Assembly: GCA_964589175.1 (NCBI GenBank)
Contig: CAZPRY010000009.1
Location: 44,690-108,689, forward strand
Source of the DNA: CAZPRY01 sp964589175
GTDB taxonomy: Bacteria; Fidelibacterota; UBA2242
Direction: 5' to 3'
Length of the DNA stretch: 64,000 bases
The notes below the pieces were generated by a model. It did not search any database. It saw nothing but the letters and a program-made list of their open reading frames with translations, and was not told the DNA's origin. Of this stretch, positions 26,730 through 35,688 are shown one piece after another. The translations under genes and the position numbers were made by a program. Position 1 is the stretch's first letter; the number at the start of each line of letters is the position of its first letter.

Positions 26730-27968
26730 TCAGGTTCGCAGCCACTGCCAGATGACAGATAATGTCGGACGTTTACCGTAAACCAGGATGGCTGTTTTAA
26801 ATATCTTTCCGGCGGCCAAAATGGCGAGCACGACCGACACGGCCATTACCAGGATGGAAGCGATGATTTCCCACAGCTGCGGCATCTCGACGCCGATACG
26901 CAGGATCATAATGAAGGGCGTAATGAACGGAATAAATCCCAGTACGACGGATGTCGTGGAATTCGGATCCGAAATCACATACGAGGAGAGCATAATCGGT
27001 AAAATACAAATCAGGGAGAATAACGATGAGGCCTGCTGCGCTTCATGTTCCGAATTGAAAATGCTTCCGATCGCGGCGAAAATCGCAGCGTAAAAAAGGT
27101 ATCCCAAAACAAAATAGACCAGGAAAAAAAGGGTGCTTTCTGAAGTCAGGATTGCATAACCCTGAAATGTCGATACAACCTGTCCCAGAACCAGATAGAC
27201 GCCCACCTGCGTCAAACCCAGCAAGCCCAAACCGGTAATCTTCCCGGCCATCAGCTGCGTCGGCGAAACGGAAGACAGCAGGATTTCGACAAGCCGGTTC
27301 ATGCGCTCTTCGATGACGCTGCGCAATAATATCTGGGAAGACATAAAAATGGACAGGAACAGCATCAGCACGAAAATGATGGGAGTCAGGAAGGACAGCA
27401 ATTCATCCGCCTCCTGCTCCTCACCCTCTTTGCCGATCTCCATCAGGGTGAAGTTCAGCGGCCGGGTGACCGAATCGATGACCTCCTCCGATACCGCCGC
27501 ATCTACCAAACGCTGCCGGATGAAGAGGTCCTGGAGTGTAATCTGGAGTTCCGCCTGATCCTTGAAATTTCCCAGGTTTTTCGCATAATAGCGCAGCTCC
27601 CGCGATTCGGAGAGATCTTCGGGAATGATAATACAGGCCGTCACAAGCGATGAATCCAGCAGTTCCAGCGCCTGTCCCTTCATTTCAGCATAATCCCGGC
27701 CCTGGAGCAGAATTATCTGGTATTTCGGACGGCCGTCTTTCAATTCATATTTGTGCGTGATCATCTGCTCGAACAGGTGTCCGTACTGCGCCGATCCGTC
27801 CACGACGGCAATCAGGCGCGATTCCGTATCTTCCGAGGTAATCAGAAGGGTCGGCACAAGCATCGAGACGATCATGATCACCGGTATTAGAAGAGTCGAT
27901 ATTATAAACCACCGGGAACGAATTCGGGTAAGGTACTCCCAGCGGGCGATATTGACGACCTGATTCAT
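26730..27968 (-). CDS. ABC transporter permease, NatB type
   Basis: A 412-residue ABC-2 permease: one N-terminal membrane helix (IISTLLIPVIMIVSMLV), a large extracytoplasmic domain (about 45-195), then five helices (about 195-395). The SPTQLMAGKITGLG coupling segment is typical of NatB sodium exporters and similar efflux pumps. It overlaps the ATPase gene by 4 bp (translational coupling). Na+ or small-molecule efflux is inferred from family only. Confidence 0.85.
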   Translation of the reverse strand: MNQVVNIARWEYLTRIRSRWFIISTLLIPVIMIVSMLVPTLLITSEDTESRLIAVVDGSAQYGHLFEQMITHKYELKDGRPKYQIILLQGRDYAEMKGQALELLDSSLVTACIIIPEDLSESRELRYYAKNLGNFKDQAELQITLQDLFIRQRLVDAAVSEEVIDSVTRPLNFTLMEIGKEGEEQEADELLSFLTPIIFVLMLFLSIFMSSQILLRSVIEERMNRLVEILLSSVSPTQLMAGKITGLGLLGLTQVGVYLVLGQVVSTFQGYAILTSESTLFFLVYFVLGYLFYAAIFAAIGSIFNSEHEAQQASSLFSLICILPIMLSSYVISDPNSTTSVVLGFIPFITPFIMILRIGVEMPQLWEIIASILVMAVSVVLAILAAGKIFKTAILVYGKRPTLSVIWQWLRT

Positions 27969-28861
27969 GATTTTGAGCTACCCTTCACGCGATCGATAAA
28001 TATCTGTTCCAGGGACGGTTCCAGCAATCGGAAATGCGTCAATGTGACGCGTTGAATAACCTGAGGCAGGATATCATTCAATTGCCGGCTGTCGTTCAAC
28101 TCCGCCCGCAGCCGTTGATCGGAGAGCTCGATGATTCGCAAAGGCAGCTCCGCTAGTTTCTCGCGATCGCCCTGAAATTCAATCTCGACGACGATGGCCC
28201 CATAATTCCGGCGGATCGTCGCCAATGGGCCTTCCAGAACGCTCTGCCCGGCATTGATCAGGCAGATTTCGCTGCACAGTTTTTCCACCTGTTCCATCTG
28301 GTGCGTGGAGAAAATGAATGTCGTGTTTTTCTCGTGCAGACTATGAATGACCTCTTTCATTTTCAACTGATTAATTGGATCCAGGCCGCTGAACGGCTCG
28401 TCCAGGATCACCAGAATCGGTTCATGCACGATGGCGATGATAAACTGCACTTTCTGCTGGTTGCCCTTAGACAACTCCTCGATTTTACGATCGGCGTAGC
28501 CCAACAGGTCAAATTGCTCCAGGAGTCCCTCCGTCCGCAGCAGAGCCGCATGAGCTGACATCCCTTTTAAACGGGCGAAATAGTGGATCGTCTCGCGCAG
28601 TTTGGTTTTCTGATACAGTCCGCGTTCTTCGGGCAGGTAACCGATGTTGCGAAAATCGGATCGCAGAAGAAGCCGCTCCTTCAGTAGAATTGCCCCGGAG
28701 TCGGGTTGCATGATATTCATGATCATGCGAATCGTGGTGGTCTTCCCGGCCCCGTTCGGTCCCAAAAGACCAAAGACGGAACCCTTTGGTACCTTCAGAT
28801 TGAGGTGATCAACCGCAATGGTGTGATTGAACGTCTTGGTGACATTTTGGAGCGTAATCAT
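27965..28861 (-). CDS. ABC transporter ATP-binding protein, NatA type
   Basis: A 298-residue ATPase with Walker A GPNGAGKTT, signature LSKGNQQKV, Walker B LVILDEPFSGLD and switch His in FSTHQ. The signature LSKGNQQK is typical of NatA-like exporters. It pairs with the overlapping NatB-like permease. It lies in a minus-strand run smpB, tyrS, phosphatase, natA, natB, trxA. Confidence 0.92.
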   Translation of the reverse strand: MITLQNVTKTFNHTIAVDHLNLKVPKGSVFGLLGPNGAGKTTTIRMIMNIMQPDSGAILLKERLLLRSDFRNIGYLPEERGLYQKTKLRETIHYFARLKGMSAHAALLRTEGLLEQFDLLGYADRKIEELSKGNQQKVQFIIAIVHEPILVILDEPFSGLDPINQLKMKEVIHSLHEKNTTFIFSTHQMEQVEKLCSEICLINAGQSVLEGPLATIRRNYGAIVVEIEFQGDREKLAELPLRIIELSDQRLRAELNDSRQLNDILPQVIQRVTLTHFRLLEPSLEQIFIDRVKGSSKS

Positions 28862-28872
28862 GTTTTTCAGTG

Positions 28873-29964
28873 TTACTCGTGCCGTGAATGCAGTACGAAA
28901 CGGGACAGGAAGTTGTGCCGTTTTCCCGTTAAATTTATGAGAATCTTACCGATATCTTCAATATCATGAAATCCAATAAAATCATCCTGTCCCGGTCCTT
29001 TCGCAAAAACCGGGCAGATATTGGCGCTGTGTTCCGTGGAGAGGAATTGGATGCGGATATTGCCGCGTGCGTTCAAATCCTCCACCAGAGCCAGTCCGCC
29101 GGTTTCATGATCTCCTAGGACCACAATCAGCAATTCCGGATGCGTCATCTGGTAGTCGAGGGCCCAGCGTATGGCATTATCAAAATCAAGCATCTCGTCG
29201 ATGAGACCGTCGCCGTCCTTCTCATGACAGCGCCAGTCGATTTGGGAACCTTCGACCATGAGGAAGAAACCCTTCCTGTAATTGTCCAGGACATTGACGG
29301 CTTTCTCCGTCATCATAGCCAGCGACAGGCTGCGCATGCTGGCCTGTTTCAGGGCTTCAATCGCAAACAGGCCGATCAGCTTATCCGTCTTCTCGGTATC
29401 CAGAATTTCCAGCTGAGTCTGGGTAGCCACAAAAGTATAACCCGCTTTGCTCATCAGTTCAGTAAGGTTCGAATCCGCGCCAGTATTGTTTTGAAAAAAC
29501 CGCAGTCCCCCGCCCATAAGTACATCAAGCTTGGCGCGCTGCTGCTGTTCGGCGATTTCATTTTCCCGCCCCCAATGTGCGAAATGGGTCGTAAAAGCTG
29601 CCGGGGTCGGCTGCGTAACACTGGTTGTTACTACGATACCGGTTCCTTTGTGCCGGCTTTGGGCTATTTCCATTACGGAAGGCAGCTTGTTCCCGTTCTC
29701 ATCAACCGCAAGCGTACCGGGTTTCACTTTTACGCCGGTAGCCAGGGCCGTGGCACTGGCCGCTGAATCCGTGATCCAGCGGTCGCCATCCGGGTGGGTG
29801 CTGAGCATCCCGGTAGCCGGAAAACGGGGAAAGGGGCTGTGATGATTGTAGTAATAATCGGCGGAAACCTGTCCGTTCCCCATGCCGTTGCCGATGAAGA
29901 GTATGATTTTCACCGGGTAGCGGGGACTGATATTCGCGACGAACACCCCAATAATTACCGACAA
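28873..29964 (-). CDS. Alkaline phosphatase family protein with altered metal site
   Basis: Periplasmic or membrane-anchored phosphomonoesterase of the PhoA family. Present: catalytic Ser in TDSAASATA (S67 here), zinc/magnesium ligands EGSQIDWRCH, GDHETGG and the late His in STEHSANICP. Unusual: the first metal ligand is Asn (IGNGMG, N26) instead of Asp, and the Mg-site segment reads TQPTPAA instead of T(H/D)ATPAA. The listed start is TTG 29964, which cuts a hydrophobic signal/anchor in half. An ATT at 30006 behind AGGGAA would restore it (MRKISYLILAVLAALSVIIG), overlapping the tyrS end. Confidence 0.85.
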   Translation of the reverse strand: MSVIIGVFVANISPRYPVKIILFIGNGMGNGQVSADYYYNHHSPFPRFPATGMLSTHPDGDRWITDSAASATALATGVKVKPGTLAVDENGNKLPSVMEIAQSRHKGTGIVVTTSVTQPTPAAFTTHFAHWGRENEIAEQQQRAKLDVLMGGGLRFFQNNTGADSNLTELMSKAGYTFVATQTQLEILDTEKTDKLIGLFAIEALKQASMRSLSLAMMTEKAVNVLDNYRKGFFLMVEGSQIDWRCHEKDGDGLIDEMLDFDNAIRWALDYQMTHPELLIVVLGDHETGGLALVEDLNARGNIRIQFLSTEHSANICPVFAKGPGQDDFIGFHDIEDIGKILINLTGKRHNFLSRFVLHSRHE

Positions 29965-29984
29965 TGCAGCCAGAACGGCCAGGA

Positions 29985-31196
29985 TCAGGTAAGAAATTTT
30001 ACGAATCGTCTTTTCCCTACTTTCACGATATATTCGCCGGATGATTCCAATTCATAATTAATATCATCAATCCTGGTATCATTGACTCTTACCGCCCCCT
30101 GCTGAATCAACCTGCGCCCTTCCCCATTGGAGGCTACGATCCGATTTTCGGAGAGCAGCTTCACCAGGTTAAACGAATTACCCGGCTCAATCCGGATTTC
30201 ATCGATATCGTCCGGAATTTCCTTTTTACTGAAGACCTGTTCGAACTGCTCCTGGGCTTCCCGGGCTTTCTCTTCGGAATGGTACATTTTGACGATGGTC
30301 CGGCCCAATTCCTTTTTCAGCAGCATCGGATTGAAATCATCGCGCTGCAGTTTCATTTCAACTTTTTTCAACGCCCCAAGATCATAATCAGTCAACAGCG
30401 TAAAATATTTCAGAATCAAATTATCCGGGATCGACATCACTTTTCCGAACATCTCAAACGGCATTTCATCGATACCGATATAATTCCCCGTGCTTTTACT
30501 CATACGCTGGGTGCCGTCGATGCCCTCCAGAACCGGCAGCGTCAGCACAATCTGCGGTTCGAGGCCGTATTCCTTCTGGACCTGCCGGGCCGCGAGCAGG
30601 TTGAATTTCTGCTCGGTGGCACCCAGTTCCACGTCGGCCTTTATCGCTACGGAGTCATAGCCCTGCATCAACGGGTAAAAAAATTCATGCAGGCTGATGG
30701 GGACGCCAGCCCGGTAACGTTTCTCGAAGTCATCCCGCTCGAGGATACGGGCAATTGTAAATTTAGACGCCAGGTTCATGATTTCGGTAAAAGTCATATT
30801 CTTGAACCAGCTGCCGTTGGAATGAACCTCGGTTTTGGCTTCATCAAGAATCTTGAAAAATTGTTGCTTATAGGTCACGGCGTTTTCCAGAATGGTTTCA
30901 TAGAGCAGGCGCGGCCGGGTTTCATTCTTACCACTGGGATCGCCCACCATGGCAGTGTAATCACCCACGATTAGGACGATCTGGTGACCCAACTCCTGGA
31001 ACTGGCGCAGTTTGCGAATGCCGACTGTATGCCCCAGATGGATATCGGGCGCCGTCGGATCGAAGCCCTGCTTAACCCGCAGGGGCTCCCCGCTCTTCTC
31101 ACATATTTCCAGTTTCTTAACCAACTCTTCTTCGGAGATGAGTTCTTCGACGCCTTTCATGATGACGTCCATCTGCTCTTTGATCGGAGGAAACAT
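29985..31196 (-). CDS. tyrS: Tyrosyl-tRNA synthetase
   Basis: Class I synthetase of 403 residues. The HIGH motif appears as HLGH (DIHLGHTVG), the KMSKS loop as RMSKS, and the S4 RNA-binding domain occupies the C-terminal 65 residues (LVKLLSENRIVASNGEGRR). The compact form matches the TyrRZ/type-2 group found in many anaerobes. It starts 1 bp after the smpB stop. Confidence 0.96.
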   Translation of the reverse strand: MFPPIKEQMDVIMKGVEELISEEELVKKLEICEKSGEPLRVKQGFDPTAPDIHLGHTVGIRKLRQFQELGHQIVLIVGDYTAMVGDPSGKNETRPRLLYETILENAVTYKQQFFKILDEAKTEVHSNGSWFKNMTFTEIMNLASKFTIARILERDDFEKRYRAGVPISLHEFFYPLMQGYDSVAIKADVELGATEQKFNLLAARQVQKEYGLEPQIVLTLPVLEGIDGTQRMSKSTGNYIGIDEMPFEMFGKVMSIPDNLILKYFTLLTDYDLGALKKVEMKLQRDDFNPMLLKKELGRTIVKMYHSEEKAREAQEQFEQVFSKKEIPDDIDEIRIEPGNSFNLVKLLSENRIVASNGEGRRLIQQGAVRVNDTRIDDINYELESSGEYIVKVGKRRFVKFLT

Positions 31197-31197
31197 C

Positions 31198-31662
31198 TTA
31201 CCAGTTACCCTTTCTTAGTCTTTCGATTTCCCGTTTGCCGTCTTTTTCGGCCAGCACCGCGCGCTTGTCGTGCAGTTGCTTTCCCTTTGCCAGTCCGATT
31301 TCGACCTTCACTTTGCCTTTGTCATTGAAGTACATTTTCAGAGGCACCAGGGTCATGCCCTTTATTTCGACGCTGCGTTTGAGGCGCCGGATTTCGGATT
31401 TATGCAGAAGTAGTTTGCGATCACGCTCCGGTATATGATTATCCCAGCCACCGAATTCATAGGTCGGGATATGACTGCCAATTAAAAATACCTCTCCATT
31501 CTTGATTCTGCAGTAGGCTTCATTGAGACTGGCCCGGCTTTCGCGCAGAGATTTAATCTCCGTTCCCTTTAGCGCAATTCCGCATTCCAATCTTTCGGAA
31601 ATGAAATATTCGTGGGTGGCTTTGCGATTAGTCGTGATCAATTGAAAATTTTCATTTTTCAT
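31198..31662 (-). CDS. smpB: SsrA-binding protein
   Basis: A 154-residue tmRNA partner for rescue of stalled ribosomes. Family segments are intact: NRKATHEYFISERLECGI, GTEIKSLRESRASL, YCRIKNGEVFL, LLLHKSEIRRL and the basic tail KGKQLHDKR. It is the first gene of the tyrS unit and is divergent from tRNA-Leu. The ssrA gene itself is not in the window. Confidence 0.97.
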   Translation of the reverse strand: MKNENFQLITTNRKATHEYFISERLECGIALKGTEIKSLRESRASLNEAYCRIKNGEVFLIGSHIPTYEFGGWDNHIPERDRKLLLHKSEIRRLKRSVEIKGMTLVPLKMYFNDKGKVKVEIGLAKGKQLHDKRAVLAEKDGKREIERLRKGNW

Positions 31663-31706
31663 CGGAAGAAATTAGTCTATGCCTCAAGATTTTGCAATAC
31701 TTAATC

Positions 31707-31735
31707 TTGTAGAATATAAGTCTGCTTATTAAATT
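31707..31735 (+). promoter_or_regulatory. Promoter of tRNA-Leu
   Basis: TTGTAG (31707-31712), a 17-bp spacer and TAAATT (31730-31735). The -10 box and the following AGCC are identical to those of tRNA-Asn at 194-203. Confidence 0.5.
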
Positions 31736-31750
31736 AGCCCGTTGTTTGAA

Positions 31751-31834
31751 GCCCGGGTGGTGGAATTGGTAGACACGCTAGGTTCAGGGTCTAGTCTCCT
31801 TAAGGAGGTGCGAGTTCAACTCTCGCCTCGGGCA
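31751..31834 (+). tRNA. tRNA-Leu (CAG)
   Basis: Acceptor stem GCCCGGG (31751-31757) pairs with CTCGGGC (31827-31833), discriminator A31834. The anticodon loop TTCAGGG carries CAG at 31785-31787. A long variable arm (TCTCCTTAAGGAGG) marks a class II tRNA, and the T loop is TTCAACT. CCA is not encoded. Confidence 0.95.
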
Positions 31835-31933
31835 CAAATTCCCAACAAAACTACATTCGCTTTCCAATCTGAAATTGGCAAATTCCATTTAGTATTTGAA
31901 CAGTATGGGATTCGTAGAGGGAGTTGGCCGATT

Positions 31934-32323
31934 CTAATCGCGGGAAGGTGAACTGATCTGCACTGAAATCAATTTCGTTTTTTTCTTCGAGGAATTCGTA
32001 CCGGCCAGGTTCAAGGGGGCAATCAGATCGAATTTCAAACCGATCCCGGCCATATGACTTTTAACGGTCTCAATATCCGTTTTACCCGAATCATAGCGAA
32101 ACGTGAAAAGATTGGCTTTTTCATCCAGACAGACGGGCTGAATTCCATCCACACGCTTGAGAAGTTCCTCGACTTTGACGCCCAGATTTTCACTATCCGT
32201 ACTACTCACACGGCAGGTAAGGGACATCGTAGTCGATGGTGTATATTTGCCGATTAACAAGATTGCCAAGGCAATAACCGCAAAAATGAAGACCAAGTAA
32301 CGGCTTACTTCTTTTCTTACCAT
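31934..32323 (-). CDS. Membrane-anchored HMA-like small domain protein
   Basis: 129 residues: one N-terminal membrane helix (YLVFIFAVIALAILLIG) and an exposed domain of about 75 residues. The pattern VKVEELLKRVDGIQPVCLDEKANLFTFRYDSGKTDIETVKSHM suggests a heavy-metal-associated (ferredoxin-like) fold, but the metal-binding CxxC is absent; single cysteines sit in LTCRVS and PVCLDE. The function is unknown. It stands alone between tRNA-Leu and the UMF1 transporter. Confidence 0.5.
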   Translation of the reverse strand: MVRKEVSRYLVFIFAVIALAILLIGKYTPSTTMSLTCRVSSTDSENLGVKVEELLKRVDGIQPVCLDEKANLFTFRYDSGKTDIETVKSHMAGIGLKFDLIAPLNLAGTNSSKKKTKLISVQISSPSRD

Positions 32324-32537
32324 TTGGCCACATAGAGAAGAGCTAATAATTCCATACTTGCTACCCCAAAACCCTGGTATAATGTAAAATATTAGGCAAA
32401 TATTACAAGTGTTTTTTTAAGGGTTTTTAGAAATTATATTTTTACGGATCAGGACCGCAAATTATAATTTATAAATAAAATAATTTCCAACCGCATAATT
32501 GCGATATCATGCCACATTATTCGCTAAATCCGGGCCC

Positions 32538-34316
32538 TTATGAATTCAGGCTGAGATACTGCGCCTCGGCTTTGCCTTTCTTCTCATCCACAAAAAAGAG
32601 CAATACTCCGCCGATGATAAATAGAACCGAAACTGAGGCGATTCCGACCCTCGAGGATATATTCGATGAATACCCGAGATTTTTGGCCAGTAGCCCGACT
32701 AGGCCTACCAACGCCGGCCCGACAATCGCCGCAAACTTACCCAGCATGTTGTAAAATCCGTAAAACTCGCCGCTTTGATCCTTGGGGATCAGGCGCGAAT
32801 AATAGGACCGGCTGAGCGCCTGAACTCCGCCCTGCACCAGGCCGATCACAATCGCCAGGAGGTAAAACTCGATCGGTTTGGTCATCATCACTCCCCAGGC
32901 CGTCACGCCCAGGTAGACTGCAATCGCGATATAGATGGAATATTTCACATTCCACTTCTCGCCCAACTTACCAAAAAATAAGGCCGCCGGGAAACCGACG
33001 AATTGCGTAATTAAGAGGGCGACGATCAACGAACTGGATGGAAAGCCGATCGACATGCCGTAGTCGACCGCCATCCTGATGATGGTATCGACCCCGTCGA
33101 TATACAGCCAATAGGCTATCAGAAACAGGAATACAACTTTCAGATGGCGAATTTTTTTAAATGTGCCGACTAATTGGCTGAATCCTTTTTTGACGTAGTT
33201 CACCCTGGCTTCGGAAGGCTTTTTGCGCTTGCGTTCCTGGACATACAGGATCAGAGGAATCGTGAAGATACCCCACCAGAGCGCAACGGATAGAAAACTG
33301 ATCCGGATCGATAGAAACTCGATCGGCAGCCTCAGAAAATCGGAAGTGATTTTTGTCTCGCCGAAATGGTTCTCCAATCCCTGCACGCCGATCAATTCAC
33401 CCTGCTGAAAATCCGTAAACGAGATCTTGCTCTCGAGTGTGAAAATCGCCGTTGTCAGTCCCCGGATATTGCGCGTAAGGTCCTCAATCGTAAATATTCC
33501 TTCTTCGGAATTGTAGGAAACAATCTTACCGGTCCTGAAATCACCAAATGAGACTTCGTTTTTGATAATGTCCGGATTCAATCCTTCCGGTAAAACAACC
33601 CGGATTTGGGCATGGTTCGGGTAGGCGTCCGGCGGAATCTGGACGATCTCAAAATCGGTTTCCAGCTGACTCGTGATGATGGCTTTACCCATATCCAGGC
33701 CGGCGGGGATATGGAAATCCGCCTCTTCGCTAAGTTGAATAACGACGGCGTCCTTTTGCAGAACTTGCTCCACCGCCGCGCTACGCTCCTGGGGGAAACC
33801 GAAGATACCCGGCATCAGGAACCAGAGCACATTGACTAAAAACAGCAATCCGCCGCCAAGGTAACCCAATGCAAAACCTTTTGCGGAGACGTAATCAATG
33901 TGCTTCTCATCTGCGACATCCGGCAGCAATCCGTCATAGAAGACATTCGCGCCCGAAAATCCGATCGTACCGATTACATAGATGATGACAGCCAGCAGCC
34001 AATTACCGGCATCCACAAGAAACAAACAACCGGTGAGTAAAACCCCCAGGTACGCGAAGAAAATCAGAAAGCGTTTCTTACCTGAACTCTGGTCGGCGAT
34101 GGCGCCGAGGATCGGGGCCATCAAGGCCACAAATAAAGAAGCAATCGAATTGGCCAGTCCCAGCAAGGCGGTACTTTTATTGACATCCGCCCCGACGCTC
34201 CAATAGCTCTTGAAGAAAACCGGAAAGAATCCGGCCATGATCGTCGTGGCAAAGGCAGAATTGGCCCAATCGTACATTGTCCAACCGAAAACCTTTTTAT
34301 CCTTAATCAAGGCCAT
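32538..34316 (-). CDS. UMF1-family MFS transporter with periplasmic insert
   Basis: A 592-residue carrier of the Atg22/UMF1 type. MYDWANSAFATTI at the N-terminus and SRSYYSRLIPKDQSGEFYGFYN near residue 515 are its signatures. About 150 residues (roughly 190-335) without membrane segments and rich in beta-strand pattern are inserted after the fifth helix, on the outer side. The usual family length is about 430. Transport substrate unknown. Ends upstream of an Omp85-type barrel gene by 35 bp on the same strand. Confidence 0.85.
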   Translation of the reverse strand: MALIKDKKVFGWTMYDWANSAFATTIMAGFFPVFFKSYWSVGADVNKSTALLGLANSIASLFVALMAPILGAIADQSSGKKRFLIFFAYLGVLLTGCLFLVDAGNWLLAVIIYVIGTIGFSGANVFYDGLLPDVADEKHIDYVSAKGFALGYLGGGLLFLVNVLWFLMPGIFGFPQERSAAVEQVLQKDAVVIQLSEEADFHIPAGLDMGKAIITSQLETDFEIVQIPPDAYPNHAQIRVVLPEGLNPDIIKNEVSFGDFRTGKIVSYNSEEGIFTIEDLTRNIRGLTTAIFTLESKISFTDFQQGELIGVQGLENHFGETKITSDFLRLPIEFLSIRISFLSVALWWGIFTIPLILYVQERKRKKPSEARVNYVKKGFSQLVGTFKKIRHLKVVFLFLIAYWLYIDGVDTIIRMAVDYGMSIGFPSSSLIVALLITQFVGFPAALFFGKLGEKWNVKYSIYIAIAVYLGVTAWGVMMTKPIEFYLLAIVIGLVQGGVQALSRSYYSRLIPKDQSGEFYGFYNMLGKFAAIVGPALVGLVGLLAKNLGYSSNISSRVGIASVSVLFIIGGVLLFFVDEKKGKAEAQYLSLNS

Positions 34317-34351
34317 GGCGCCTCCTTATTTGTGCCCTAATTTAGCAATCT

Positions 34352-35590
34352 CTAGTACAGATATCCCAGGCCAATGTATAACTGCAATCCGGTTTCTTCG
34401 GATGTTCCGGCATCCACCGCAACGATAAAGTTTTCGTTCCAGCCGATATGCAGTCCACCACCGTAGCCAAAGTGCAGATTGGCGAAATCATTCTTGTTTT
34501 CAGCGTCACGATCGGACCAGACCTTCCCGAAATCGCAGAAAGCTTTGATCGCCAGGTAGAAATCCTGTCCCAGACCCGAAAACTCCAGGAATTTAAAGCG
34601 CAATTCCGTATTCATAAAGAACTTGGTATCGCCGATAAAACGATTCTTGAAAATACCGCGGATACTCTTGGAACCGCCCAGGCCCTCATCGATTTTGTAG
34701 GAACTGCCGTAGAAAGTCATTTCGTAAAAAGGCGGATCGCCGAACATCTTCTCGAGCATGATTCTCTGGGCATAGACCAGGCGCGGCATCAATTGAAAAT
34801 AGTGCCGGTCCGTTAATGTCAATTTGACGAAATCATAATCACTGCCGATCACACCGGTATAGATTTCGCTGACCAGGTCGGTCCAGTGCCCCTTGTTGGG
34901 TGCCGGCTCGTTGTCGCGGGTATCGTGAATCATGCCTAATTTGACATAATTGGTAAGCCCGCCATCGATTTCTTTCTGGGTGACGATTCCAGCCGCCAGA
35001 TCTTCCTGCAGCTTCGTGATATTTTCATCGAGTTTGTTCTCGGTGCTGATCACGCCGAAGCCAACCAGCGCCGAAAGCAGGGGACGGCCGTTGGGATGTG
35101 ACTGAAAGGCCTTTACCAGGGACGCCGTAAAGGACAATCGTCCGCGGTAGTGGGTATAGTAATACTTGTTCCTGTACAGGGCCGGATCGACCGGGTTGTC
35201 ATCATCATCCACCTCGATAAAAGCCTCATCGTAGGTCGAATTATTTCCGATTCCATAGTAGGCGTTGTACTGCTGCTTGAGCATTTTCAACTCGGCGGTG
35301 ATACGATAGCCCTGTCCCAGGACATAGGGGCTATCGAAGAAAAGCCAATGTTCCTGCTTCCCGCCCGTCGTGAAAAATATCTGCGGCTGAACGGTCCAGT
35401 AGTACGGGGAATAACCGCCCGTGGAGTAATTATAGATGTTGCCGACGACACCGTAACCAAAGCCCTCATCGGCATTGTAATTGATCGCCGGAACGCCTCC
35501 CCATCCCCAGCCTTTGCGCTCTTTTGACTGGGAAAAGCCCAGGCTGCAGACGAGCAGAATAATCATGAAAATGCCAATATATCTTTTCAT
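34352..35590 (-). CDS. Omp85/BamA-type surface antigen barrel without POTRA
   Basis: Signal peptide (MKRYIGIFMIILLVCSLGFS) and then a 16-strand-type barrel. The Bac_surface_Ag signature is visible as GGSKSIRGIFKNRFIGD near residue 320 (the RGF/RGY lid-lock motif, here RGI) and NTELRFKF. No POTRA repeats precede the barrel, as in patatin-linked or stand-alone members of the family. ATG 35590, behind GGAGTGGAG, is chosen over an upstream in-frame codon because it begins the signal peptide. Possible outer-membrane channel or insertase-like role. Confidence 0.8.
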   Translation of the reverse strand: MKRYIGIFMIILLVCSLGFSQSKERKGWGWGGVPAINYNADEGFGYGVVGNIYNYSTGGYSPYYWTVQPQIFFTTGGKQEHWLFFDSPYVLGQGYRITAELKMLKQQYNAYYGIGNNSTYDEAFIEVDDDDNPVDPALYRNKYYYTHYRGRLSFTASLVKAFQSHPNGRPLLSALVGFGVISTENKLDENITKLQEDLAAGIVTQKEIDGGLTNYVKLGMIHDTRDNEPAPNKGHWTDLVSEIYTGVIGSDYDFVKLTLTDRHYFQLMPRLVYAQRIMLEKMFGDPPFYEMTFYGSSYKIDEGLGGSKSIRGIFKNRFIGDTKFFMNTELRFKFLEFSGLGQDFYLAIKAFCDFGKVWSDRDAENKNDFANLHFGYGGGLHIGWNENFIVAVDAGTSEETGLQLYIGLGYLY

Positions 35591-35606
35591 CTCCACTCCA
35601 AAATTT

Positions 35607-35640
35607 AGACGGGAGAAGCAGCGTACCACTCCTCCCGTCT
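35607..35640 (-). terminator. Hairpin between the FadL-type and Omp85-type genes
   Basis: GACGGGAG (35608-35615) pairs with CTCCCGTC (35632-35639). On the minus strand it is followed by TAAATTTT, a weak T run. Likely a terminator or attenuator for the FadL-type gene. Confidence 0.55.
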
Positions 35641-35688
35641 TATTCTAAACGTTCGCTTTCAAGTAATTATTCCGGGTGATCGACTGTA

